Shown here in pieces: positions 52,114 through 60,079 of a stretch of DNA of 64,000 bases. Each line of letters starts with the position of its first letter. Positions within the stretch are counted from its first letter, which is position 1. The notes under the pieces are model-generated. The model did not search any database. It saw nothing but the letters and a program-made list of their open reading frames with translations, and was not told the DNA's origin. The position numbers and the translations under genes were made by a program. The DNA is from Flagellimonas sp. S3867 (GTDB lineage Bacteria > Bacteroidota > Bacteroidia > Flavobacteriales > Flavobacteriaceae), in the NCBI RefSeq assembly GCF_014698935.1, contig NZ_JACVMN010000001.1:496001-560000 (forward strand), given 5' to 3'.

Positions 52114-53358
52114 TTAAGCTGTTTCTGATTCCAGCACTTTCTTTTTCTTGTATCGCAATTTGCCCAGTTCAATACCAATGGAGGTTTTTGCCAACATGGT
52201 AAAGACAAAGGCGCCCATGGCCCAAATACCCAAAGTTACCCAGATTTCAATCCAGGTGGGGGTGTATTCCGCTATTTTTCCGTAGGGTCCGGGAATAAAG
52301 CCGGGAACGATCAAGCCAAATCCTTTTTCTATCCAAATGGCCACAAACAGAATAAAGCAGCAGAAATACAAGACCTTAAAGTTATTGCGAAGTTTATGGA
52401 ATGTCAATAGTACGGTTGCTAAAATATTTAAGGGGATGGCTGTCCATATCCAAGGCAGCAATGCGGTTTTTCCTTCCAATCCAAAAAACAGATAATAGGC
52501 ACTTTCGCTGTGGTGCGTAGGCGCATAAAATTCTTTAAAGAGTTCTGAAACCAGCATAATCAGATTAATCTGCGCCGCAACGGTAACGATCATGGCTATT
52601 TTGCTGATGGTCTTATTCTCTATTTTGAATTCTGAAAATTTTCGGATAGCTGCCAATACCAGGATAATCAAAGCAGGGCCAGCGGCAAAGGCCGAAGCCA
52701 AAAATCGAGGGCCCAAAAGAGCATTATTCCAAAACGGACGTGCTTGAAGTCCTTCATACAAGAAAGCAGTGACCAAATGGATGCCCACGGCCCAAAGAAC
52801 TGATAAAATGGAACCAGGAACATATATTTTGGACTTTGCCTCTTTTCCTTGATAATGTCGAAAGAGAATATACAGCGGAATGGTAATATTGATAAAGAGG
52901 TAACCATTGAGCACAATTACGTCCCACGCCAGCATGGAGTTGGGGAAATTAAAGACCCCAATCCCCGGAATCATATGCCACAATACCGAAGGGCCTCCCA
53001 TATCGGCCACCACAAAGGCCAGACACATAACAAGGGCTGCTACGGCCAATCCTTCCCCGATCAAGACCGCCTGTTTAAAATCAATGTCCTTTAGGACATA
53101 GGTGGGCATGACCAGCATAACGGCAGCGGCGGCAACCCCGACCAAAAAGGTGAAATTGGAAATGTAAAGCCCCCAGCTCACACGATCGTTCATTCCCGTT
53201 ACGCTCAGGCCTTCATCCAACTGAATGGAATAGCAATACATGCCAATAAGCATGATCACGGTTAAAAATATCATCCAAATATGGTATGTTTTGGACCCAT
53301 GGGTGATGTAACCCAAACTGTCCTTGACCATACTTCGAAATGCCCTAACTGTTTCCAT
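52114..53358 (-). CDS. nrfD: NrfD-type membrane quinol oxidoreductase subunit
   Basis: 414 residues with about eight to ten membrane segments (for example WMIFLTVIMLIGMYCYSIQ, FLVGVAAAAVMLVMPTYVL, LVMCLAFVVADMGGPS). Resembles NrfD/DmsC/DsrP-type menaquinol-binding integral subunits (PF03916). It follows the ferredoxin gene by 34 bp and ends the nap cluster. NrfD proteins transfer electrons between the quinone pool and Fe-S subunits without haem, so this protein probably oxidises menaquinol for the nitrate reductase. Confidence 0.88.
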   Translation of the reverse strand: METVRAFRSMVKDSLGYITHGSKTYHIWMIFLTVIMLIGMYCYSIQLDEGLSVTGMNDRVSWGLYISNFTFLVGVAAAAVMLVMPTYVLKDIDFKQAVLIGEGLAVAALVMCLAFVVADMGGPSVLWHMIPGIGVFNFPNSMLAWDVIVLNGYLFINITIPLYILFRHYQGKEAKSKIYVPGSILSVLWAVGIHLVTAFLYEGLQARPFWNNALLGPRFLASAFAAGPALIILVLAAIRKFSEFKIENKTISKIAMIVTVAAQINLIMLVSELFKEFYAPTHHSESAYYLFFGLEGKTALLPWIWTAIPLNILATVLLTFHKLRNNFKVLYFCCFILFVAIWIEKGFGLIVPGFIPGPYGKIAEYTPTWIEIWVTLGIWAMGAFVFTMLAKTSIGIELGKLRYKKKKVLESETA

Positions 53359-53392
53359 TCAATTTATTTTTTGATACTGCCTGACATATTTG

Positions 53393-54547
53393 TTAATCCA
53401 TAAAATACCAGAACTTGGGTTCGGTTCCCAAGTCTTCTTTTAATCGAAATACCTGCTTGTTTTCCAGCACCCATCTGATCGTGCTATCGGGATCCAATAA
53501 ATTACCAAAGATTCTAGCTCCGGTGGGACAGGCCTCAACACAGGCAGGATCCTTCCCAGACCTAGAGCGCTGTACACAAAACGTGCATTTTTCCATCACT
53601 CCTTTTTTACGCAATCGATTTCCGAGGTAATGTTGGTTCTTGTTCACTTCCTCTTCGGGTACTTCGGGCTTGCTCCAGTTAAAACGTCTACCGTCATACG
53701 GGCAGGCTGCCATACAATATCTACAGCCAATGCACCAATCATAATCGATTACTACCAAACCATCTTCTTCGCGCCATGTGGCTTCAACGGGACACACTTC
53801 TACACAGGGTGGATTGTCGCAATGAAAACACTGCGTGCCCATATAAAAATGCCCCTCTGCAGGTACCTCGTGGTAATAATTGTCATCTGCCTCATTGAAT
53901 TTAAAGCCCTCTCCATCCTTCATTTCATGAATGCGGATATACTGCATTTCCGAATTCCTGTCTTGATTATTTTCCTTCACACAGGCACTTACGCAATCCA
54001 TATATCCCTGGCATTTGGAAATATTGAATGCATAGCCAAAGAGCACATCTTTGGAAGCGTCCGTCGCCGTCATTTTTATGTTTTCCTTTTTCCGCAACTG
54101 GTAGGATCTTACCAAACGATCTACGGTAGCTTGCTTTTCTTCTTCGGTCATCAGTTTGTAGTTGCCCTTAAACTGTTCTTCCCAATCCAATTGTGCTTTT
54201 TCCTTCGTTTCTTCACCAGCGGTCACACTACAGGAAGTGTGTACAGCTCCCGCACCTACCAACAAACTTGCAGTCAATTTGCGAAAAGCGGACCTTCTAT
54301 CCATTTTCACATCAAACACCTGCTGAAAACCATCTTTTCGGGTCTGCCCTACCATGGTTTCTTGGGTAAGTTCTTGCTCTACGGCCGCATCAAATTCCGC
54401 TGAAGAAATGGCATGCCCAGTTTTTGGAGGTTCCGCAGCATGGGAACCACAGCCTCCGCTTGTTTTGCCGCAGCCACAAGTTCCAGCATTAGGTTGCTTC
54501 TTATTGAGGCCTAAATCTAATTGAAACCATTTCTTTTTGTCTCCCAT
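53393..54547 (-). CDS. Tat-variant four-cluster [4Fe-4S] ferredoxin subunit
   Basis: 384 residues. Four cluster-binding blocks: CQGYMDCVSACVKENN, CFHCDNPPCVEVCP, CIGCRYCMAACPYD and CTFCVQRSRSGKDPACVEACP, the DmsB/HybA/DsrO type. Before them, an unusual N-terminus of 80 residues with a Cys cluster (CGCGKTSGGCG, 24-34) leads to a Tat-like RRSAFRK (84-90), a hydrophobic stretch and SC106; this extended form resembles Tat-variant proteins of the Bacteroidota ActB group. It is exported and pairs with NrfD, linking it to the cytochromes. Gaps of 34 bp and 18 bp to neighbours. Confidence 0.9.
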   Translation of the reverse strand: MGDKKKWFQLDLGLNKKQPNAGTCGCGKTSGGCGSHAAEPPKTGHAISSAEFDAAVEQELTQETMVGQTRKDGFQQVFDVKMDRRSAFRKLTASLLVGAGAVHTSCSVTAGEETKEKAQLDWEEQFKGNYKLMTEEEKQATVDRLVRSYQLRKKENIKMTATDASKDVLFGYAFNISKCQGYMDCVSACVKENNQDRNSEMQYIRIHEMKDGEGFKFNEADDNYYHEVPAEGHFYMGTQCFHCDNPPCVEVCPVEATWREEDGLVVIDYDWCIGCRYCMAACPYDGRRFNWSKPEVPEEEVNKNQHYLGNRLRKKGVMEKCTFCVQRSRSGKDPACVEACPTGARIFGNLLDPDSTIRWVLENKQVFRLKEDLGTEPKFWYFMD

Positions 54548-54565
54548 GATGCGTTTGTTAAATGG

Positions 54566-55183
54566 TTATTTTCTTTCTTTTACTTTTTCTGTATTGAATC
54601 GTGCAGGCCATTTTGAGGCTATCTGCGGTTCATGTGGGTTATGGCAATTCACACAGGTAAATGCTGCCCTTGGTTTTGCCCAACCGCCTATATTCTTGCC
54701 ATGGGCACCGCCTTTCCAATCTTCAACCTGATTATTATGGCATTGCGCACACAATTGGTAACTCTGGTTAAAGTCTATGGTATTGCCAGTTAAACTATGC
54801 AAATTGTCCATGTCATTTCCGTTATGACAGGTAGCACAGTTCATCGCATTCGCATTCGCATGATTCATTTTGATATCCCAATGCGCCTTTTGTTCCCCCG
54901 GCTCATTTTGCATTTGTTCCAAAGGTTTAGAATGGCATTCGGTACAGGCAAATGATTTTATCTGACTTTTACGCTCAGGAATCAAAAAGGTGTGCTCCCC
55001 TTCGGTTATTTCGATGGTGTTGATATCGCCAATATATGCTTCTGAAGAAATTCCAGGGTCCGCATAATGTTTGCTCTCTTCCTCTATTTTCTCCTTTAAA
55101 CTATGGTATTCGCCCTCTTTGTGCTTGCAGGAAAACAAACCGCAAAGCATAATCAAGCTACAAACTATTCCAAACGTTTTCAT
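54566..55183 (-). CDS. Tetrahaem c-type cytochrome lipoprotein
   Basis: 205 residues. The signal ends CGLFSC (C19). Four CxxCH haem sites: CTECH (80), CATCH (116), CAQCH (145), CVNCH (177), with spaced His residues for bis-His ligation. Start ATG overlaps the stop of the NapB-like gene (ATGA). It likely shuttles electrons between the NrfD/ferredoxin unit and the NapB-like protein; this is inferred from the operon. Confidence 0.88.
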   Translation of the reverse strand: MKTFGIVCSLIMLCGLFSCKHKEGEYHSLKEKIEEESKHYADPGISSEAYIGDINTIEITEGEHTFLIPERKSQIKSFACTECHSKPLEQMQNEPGEQKAHWDIKMNHANANAMNCATCHNGNDMDNLHSLTGNTIDFNQSYQLCAQCHNNQVEDWKGGAHGKNIGGWAKPRAAFTCVNCHNPHEPQIASKWPARFNTEKVKERK

Positions 55184-55875
55184 TTCAGATTGGTATTGGC
55201 CCTAACGAACAGTTCAACATTTTTCACCTCTTGTTTTTTAGGCACGTGACATTGCCTACAGTTGACCCTTTCTGGATGGTCTATCCAAAGTTCTTTTACA
55301 GCAGCAGGTCCTGCATGACAGGAAAGACAGTTTTCCCGCATCTGTAATTGATGTGGGATGGTAGGTGGACTTCCGGGCAAGGCATTGTTGACACCTACAT
55401 CTGGAGCTGGTTTTTTATAAAAATTGGTAGCCACAAAGGTTGATTGTGTTTGTTGCTCCACGTGACATTGCTTGCAGTTGATCATTTCAGGATGGGGCGT
55501 AACCGGTGCATAGGCATTGAACTTCTCTACAAAACCACCATTTTGGTGACATTGTAAACAGACATTGGCCCCCATGCCCAATTTTTCCTTTACGGGATGC
55601 GGAATGCTAGGTGGTGCCCCCGGATATGCTCTATTATTATAATAGGTATCCAATGTTCTTTGGTGATTTTCATCCACGGGCATGTTGAGATAATCCAAAG
55701 CATATCTTGACCGCTCAAAAACTTTTTTCTCTGAGGGAATAACAGGAATGTCACTGGTTTCATGAACAGGAATATAGGCTTCTTCTAGACCTTGGTAGTA
55801 GCTATAGGTCCAGTTTGCTAAAAACCCAATGAACAAAAGGGCAAAAACCAATAAGATTCCGACTCTTTTTTTCAT
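55180..55875 (-). CDS. napB: Tetrahaem NapB-like subunit with internal duplication
   Basis: 231 residues from ATG 55875, 1 bp after the napA stop (the alternative TTG at 55890 overlaps napA). An N-terminal membrane anchor or signal (4-20). Two copies of a NapB-like diheme unit: AYPGAPPSIPHP with CLQCH (106) and CKQCH (134), then ALPGSPPTIPH with CLSCH (183) and CRQCH (206). Each copy resembles NapB, which normally carries only two haems. It should pass electrons to NapA; here the duplication gives four haems. The symbol denotes similarity to NapB. Confidence 0.85.
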   Translation of the reverse strand: MKKRVGILLVFALLFIGFLANWTYSYYQGLEEAYIPVHETSDIPVIPSEKKVFERSRYALDYLNMPVDENHQRTLDTYYNNRAYPGAPPSIPHPVKEKLGMGANVCLQCHQNGGFVEKFNAYAPVTPHPEMINCKQCHVEQQTQSTFVATNFYKKPAPDVGVNNALPGSPPTIPHQLQMRENCLSCHAGPAAVKELWIDHPERVNCRQCHVPKKQEVKNVELFVRANTNLK

Positions 55876-55876
55876 C

Positions 55877-58216
55877 TTAGGCTTTTTCAACTTTTACAGC
55901 ACACTTTTTATAGTCCGGTTCTTTGGAAATGGGACAGAATGAATCCAAAGTGATATCATTTATGAGCATATTTTCATCAAAAAAGGGTACAAAGACCTGC
56001 ATTGGTGCCGGTACGCCCCTTTCATTGACCGAAGCAGGTAAGGTAATTTCCCCTCTTCGTGTTGTGAGTTTTACCTTGTCTCCAGTTCTGATTTGCAGGC
56101 GTTTAGCATCGTCTGGGTGTAGCTCTACATAAGCATGTGGCATGGCTTGATGCAGTACAGGGATACGTCTTGTCATGGACCCTGTATGCCAATGCTCCAC
56201 TACCCTACCCGTACCCAACCAATATGGGTATTCGGTATCCGGTTCTTCTGCAGCTGGTTCATAAGGGCGTTGCCAAATGATTGCCTTTCCGTCTTTCTTT
56301 CCATAAAAATGAAAGTCTTTTCCATTGGAACAAGCGGGGTCGTACTTGGCATTAAAGCGCCATTTGGTCTCTTTTCCGTCCACATAAGGCCACATTGCAC
56401 CAGATTGGGATTTTAGCACCTCAAGCGGGGCCATATTGTGCTTTTTGTTATCGTGATGCCTTCTGTATTCCGTATAGATTTCCTCAATATGGGTTTCGTC
56501 CTTATAATAGAACTGTTTTTCAAATCCCATACGCTTCGCCACTTCAATCAGTTGCAGTGTATCACTCATTGCTTCCCCGGGGGGTTCCACCATCTGTTCA
56601 AAATATTGGGTACGACGTTCGGAATTTCCATACATCCCCTCACGTTCCACCCACATGGCCGAAGGCAAAATTACATCTGCAATATCGGTTGTTGGGGTTG
56701 GATAAATGTCCGAAACCACAATAAAACGACCTTCCTTTTTGGCGCCATCACGATATCTTTTCAGCTTTGGCATGGTGACCATGGGATTCGTAACCTGAAT
56801 CCACATAAATCGGATATCACCCCTATCCAATGCCCGGAACATTTCTACGGTATGGTAGGTGGGTTTTGATGGGATATTTTCAACAGGAACATCCCAAATT
56901 TTAGCAGCAAACTCTCGATGTTCTTTGTTCATGACCACGCCATGTGGTAATTTATGCGTCAATGTTCCCACTTCCCGCACCGTTCCGCAGGCACTGGGTT
57001 GGCCTGTTAAAGAGAAAGGACTATTACCGGGACTTGAAATTTTTCCCGTAAGCAAATGGATATTATACACCAGATTATTTATCCAGGTACCTCTGGAATG
57101 TTGATTCATTCCCATACACCAAAAAGACATTACCTTTTTGTTAGGATCCCCAAAGTGCGCCGCAAGATATTTGATGTCTTTTACTGAAACTCCGGTTAGT
57201 TTGGAAACTTTTTCTGGGGTATAATCCTCTAAAAATGCTTTGTAATCTCCAAAACTTATGGATTCCGGTTTGTCCGTGAATTTGTAATTGTCCTCAAGAC
57301 CATATCCCATTTTGGTCAAACCTTTGCTGAAATTGCAGTGTTCTTCTACAAAAGCCTTGTTCATCCAACCATTATTGATGATCTCATAACATATCGCATT
57401 AGCAACTGCAAGATCGGTCTGCGGATTAAAGATGATGGATTTGTCCGCAGCCATACTTGTTCTTGTAGTACGAGTGGCAAAATCTATGATTTTCACACCA
57501 CGCTTAAGACGTTGATCCAATAATCTGGAGAATAAAACCGGGTGCATCTCTGCCATATTATTTCCCCAAAGCACAAAAGTATCGGCATGATCAATATCTT
57601 CATAACAACCCATGGGTTCATCCAATCCGAAGGAGGTCAAAAAACCGGTAACGGCCGTAGCCATACATAAACGGGCATTGGCTTCAACATTATTAGTTCC
57701 GATACATCCTTTAAAAAGTTTGGATGCCACATAACCATCTGGTATGGTCCATTGACCAGAACCATAAATGGAAACAGCGTCCTTCCCATGATCTTTGATG
57801 GTTTCCTGCATTTTGGAAGCCACCAAATCCAGTGCTTCTTTCATTGAAGTTTGTACGTACCTTCCATTCTTTTTGACCAAAGGTTTTGTCAATCGGTCCT
57901 TCCCATACATCGCCATAATGGAATGGTAACCTTTTACACAACATAACCCTTTATTAACTGGTGATTTTGGGTCGCCTTTTACTGCGATGGCTTTCCCATT
58001 TTCCGTTCCGATGAGTACCCCACAGCCTACCCCACAGAAACGGCATGGAGCTTTCTTCCAATCTAGATTGGCACCGGCTGGTATTCCTTCTTCTTGTTCT
58101 TTGGCGAAAATGATTCCCGGGAACATGCTGGCAGCGGCTGTCATGGCGGACAACATGGCCATTTTTTTGATAAAATCGCGCCTATTGGTGTGTACGGATT
58201 GATACATACTATGCAT
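55877..58216 (-). CDS. napA: Periplasmic nitrate reductase catalytic subunit NapA
   Basis: 779 residues from ATG 58216; ATG 58207 and an upstream TTG at 58231 are alternatives. Tat signal NRRDFIKKMAML, then WKKAPCRFCGVGCGVLIG with C58, C61, C65 and C93 (GLCCVKGY) for a [4Fe-4S] cluster, GSGQWTIPDGY, the Mo-ligand Cys in ARLCMATAV (C184), and DEPMGCYEDIDHADTFVLWG, all diagnostic of NapA. Reduces nitrate to nitrite in the periplasm with bis-MGD-Mo. The small overlap with napD shows coupling. Residues match NapA better than formate dehydrogenase or Nas. Confidence 0.95.
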   Translation of the reverse strand: MHSMYQSVHTNRRDFIKKMAMLSAMTAAASMFPGIIFAKEQEEGIPAGANLDWKKAPCRFCGVGCGVLIGTENGKAIAVKGDPKSPVNKGLCCVKGYHSIMAMYGKDRLTKPLVKKNGRYVQTSMKEALDLVASKMQETIKDHGKDAVSIYGSGQWTIPDGYVASKLFKGCIGTNNVEANARLCMATAVTGFLTSFGLDEPMGCYEDIDHADTFVLWGNNMAEMHPVLFSRLLDQRLKRGVKIIDFATRTTRTSMAADKSIIFNPQTDLAVANAICYEIINNGWMNKAFVEEHCNFSKGLTKMGYGLEDNYKFTDKPESISFGDYKAFLEDYTPEKVSKLTGVSVKDIKYLAAHFGDPNKKVMSFWCMGMNQHSRGTWINNLVYNIHLLTGKISSPGNSPFSLTGQPSACGTVREVGTLTHKLPHGVVMNKEHREFAAKIWDVPVENIPSKPTYHTVEMFRALDRGDIRFMWIQVTNPMVTMPKLKRYRDGAKKEGRFIVVSDIYPTPTTDIADVILPSAMWVEREGMYGNSERRTQYFEQMVEPPGEAMSDTLQLIEVAKRMGFEKQFYYKDETHIEEIYTEYRRHHDNKKHNMAPLEVLKSQSGAMWPYVDGKETKWRFNAKYDPACSNGKDFHFYGKKDGKAIIWQRPYEPAAEEPDTEYPYWLGTGRVVEHWHTGSMTRRIPVLHQAMPHAYVELHPDDAKRLQIRTGDKVKLTTRRGEITLPASVNERGVPAPMQVFVPFFDENMLINDITLDSFCPISKEPDYKKCAVKVEKA

Positions 58217-58448
58217 TTTTTGGAGTGTCAAAGCCGGACACCATGGCCATCAACTTTATATCACTTATTTGTTCTAATTTTTCCTTAAGTATTTCCTCTT
58301 CTTGTTTTGAGTTCGTCTCGGTGACCAAGATCAATACTTCTTCGTTTTCCGCAGGCAATACCTCACAATGCTCCATAATGGACAGCTGCTGTGTCAATTT
58401 AGCTTTTTTTCCTTCCGATGGATGCACTAAATAGCTTTTTATAGGCAT
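58209..58448 (-). CDS. napD: NapD-like Tat proofreading chaperone
   Basis: 79 residues with a ferredoxin-like pattern: MPIKSYLVHP, VLPAENEEVLILVTET, and a closing KLMAMVSGFDT, where VSGF is the usual NapD end. It overlaps napA by 8 bp. NapD binds the NapA Tat signal peptide and delays export until the cofactor is inserted. The identification rests on size, ending and position before napA. Confidence 0.82.
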   Translation of the reverse strand: MPIKSYLVHPSEGKKAKLTQQLSIMEHCEVLPAENEEVLILVTETNSKQEEEILKEKLEQISDIKLMAMVSGFDTPKNA

Positions 58449-58450
58449 AC

Positions 58451-59716
58451 CTACTGATCAAGATTTGTTTGAAAAAGTGTCGGTTTAATCGTCAACATGA
58501 CCCATCCCCAATAATTGGCATTGTCATCAAAATTGTTTTTTAAGAATTCCATTCCTTCGGAAGCGAACAAATGGGAATACCCTACTTTGATATTGACATC
58601 CTTTTTAAAATTATAATTGAGGACAAAGTCAGCCTCAATTCCCAACTGTTTGGAATCGGTGGTTGCTAAATCAGCTGCAGCGGAAAAGTTATGGATGCGC
58701 GCATTGAGAGAGGTTTTTTCTCCCAAGCCAATAACAGACCCCACGTAAACATCCAAAAGCCCCACATTATTGGCATGGTTGCCAACAAAAAAGTAGTCCA
58801 TTAGACCATTGAACTTGTGATTAGTACCATAAAATGGGGTAAAAGCCTTGTTTTCACCACCGGAAGGCGCTCCATTATCATTGCCACTCAACAATTCCCC
58901 ACCAAGAACCAAAGACCATTTGGGTTCTATTTTATAGCTTCCCTCAAGGGCCAATAAATAGGCACTTAGATCATTATCGCCAACATCATTTCCAAATTGA
59001 TAATACAAGTTGGCTAGCCATGTCAGCTTTTCCTTGGAACCTTTAAGGTGCGTGCCGATAGTTTGACTGAATCGTGTTTCATTGTTATCCGAATCAAAAG
59101 CATCAATAAACTGTAAGCCATTATTCAGAAAAAGAAAGCTGGCTGATATCCCATCCCAATCCTGATGAAACCAGCCATATTGAATACTTTTATATGTATT
59201 TGCTGTGGTAAGCACATTGTTTAGGTTGGATTCACCGTCTTGATTAAAGGCCGCTCCAACATGAAAACTGGATTGATCTTTTTTGAATTTCAATACGGCA
59301 ACATCATGGCTTCTGGCTTGCTGAGCCCATGCCACGCCCCCAAAAATTCGTTGGTCATCATAATTAAGCACCTGCCTTCCCAATTTCAAGGAAAACTCAG
59401 GTGTGAACAACAATTCGCCCCAAGCTTGATGAACACCAAAACCATTACGATCGGCCCGATTCAATTGCGGAACATCTCCCCAAACCCTGATATCCTGAAC
59501 GCTCAAATAGAAATTTAAATATTCATTTTTATACCCCACATTCAATCGCGTACGCTGTGATATAAAAGCCGAAGGATCAGCGTTATCTGGGAAGAGGGAT
59601 TGAAAACCATGTCTGAACTCAAAACGTGGTCTTAGCTCTGCATCAACCTTAAGCTGCGCATGAGCGGTAATTATTGTAAATAGAAACAAGAACGAGCATA
59701 TCCCTATACGAATCAT
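58451..59716 (-). CDS. Alginate-export-like outer-membrane porin
   Basis: 421 residues from ATG 59716 (MIRIGICSF); the frame to 59785 adds an unlikely leader. Signal peptide (cleavage near AHAQ), then a beta-barrel with ELRPRFEFRHG, SQRTRLNVGYK and WGWVMLTIKPTLF typical of the Alginate_exp (PF13372) porins. It is the first gene of the nap unit, 2 bp before napD. In denitrifying and nitrate-respiring Bacteroidota such porins often accompany anaerobic respiration genes, possibly as the nitrate or nitrite channel (inferred). Confidence 0.82.
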   Translation of the reverse strand: MIRIGICSFLFLFTIITAHAQLKVDAELRPRFEFRHGFQSLFPDNADPSAFISQRTRLNVGYKNEYLNFYLSVQDIRVWGDVPQLNRADRNGFGVHQAWGELLFTPEFSLKLGRQVLNYDDQRIFGGVAWAQQARSHDVAVLKFKKDQSSFHVGAAFNQDGESNLNNVLTTANTYKSIQYGWFHQDWDGISASFLFLNNGLQFIDAFDSDNNETRFSQTIGTHLKGSKEKLTWLANLYYQFGNDVGDNDLSAYLLALEGSYKIEPKWSLVLGGELLSGNDNGAPSGGENKAFTPFYGTNHKFNGLMDYFFVGNHANNVGLLDVYVGSVIGLGEKTSLNARIHNFSAAADLATTDSKQLGIEADFVLNYNFKKDVNIKVGYSHLFASEGMEFLKNNFDDNANYWGWVMLTIKPTLFQTNLDQ

Positions 59717-59842
59717 TCGGTTGAAAGTTGGTTGTTGTAATGGGTAGACTGAATGTACAACTTTTTTGTAGAAAAATTCCATCAAATTGAACTATTTTGG
59801 GTTTGTATATCGCTTGGAAATTTCCGATTTAAAAGAGAGTCA

Positions 59843-59864
59843 AAACATGACGTTTATCATGTTT
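59843..59864. promoter_or_regulatory. Perfect CRP/FNR-type palindrome upstream of the nap operon
   Basis: AAACATGA-CGTTTA-TCATGTTT: perfect 8-bp arms around 6 bases, giving the TGA-N6-TCA layout used by CRP/FNR superfamily regulators. Located 127 bp upstream of the porin start and before the divergent pyruvate kinase gene, in the only non-coding gap between them. It is the best candidate for anaerobic or nitrogen-oxide control of the nap unit. Confidence 0.6.
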
Positions 59865-60016
59865 CCTTGAATTGATTTTTGTATGTCAACCCGACTTCTA
59901 ACAGAATTTATCAATAACATGAGGATATTTTTAATAAGATCAAAGGCTTTCGAGCTTATCATCGATTCGAACTTAATATTCGAACATGGTTGAAGATTTT
60001 TTGAAAGCGATATTTG

Positions 60017-60024
60017 TACTTTTG
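60017..60024 (+). promoter_or_regulatory. Candidate -7 box TACTTTTG of pyruvate kinase
   Basis: TACTTTTG matches TAnnTTTG, 55 bp upstream of the ATG at 60080. A -33 TTTG with usual spacing is not clear. Confidence 0.4.
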
Positions 60025-60079
60025 TCTCAACATGGAATTTGAAATCTCGAAAGGCTCTCCTCTATTTAAATCTTAATGA

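Noticed and set aside
53630-54403. 257-codon frame opposite the ferredoxin gene
   Set aside because: Long because of the other frame's composition; sequence full of Cys/His/Phe shadow residues.
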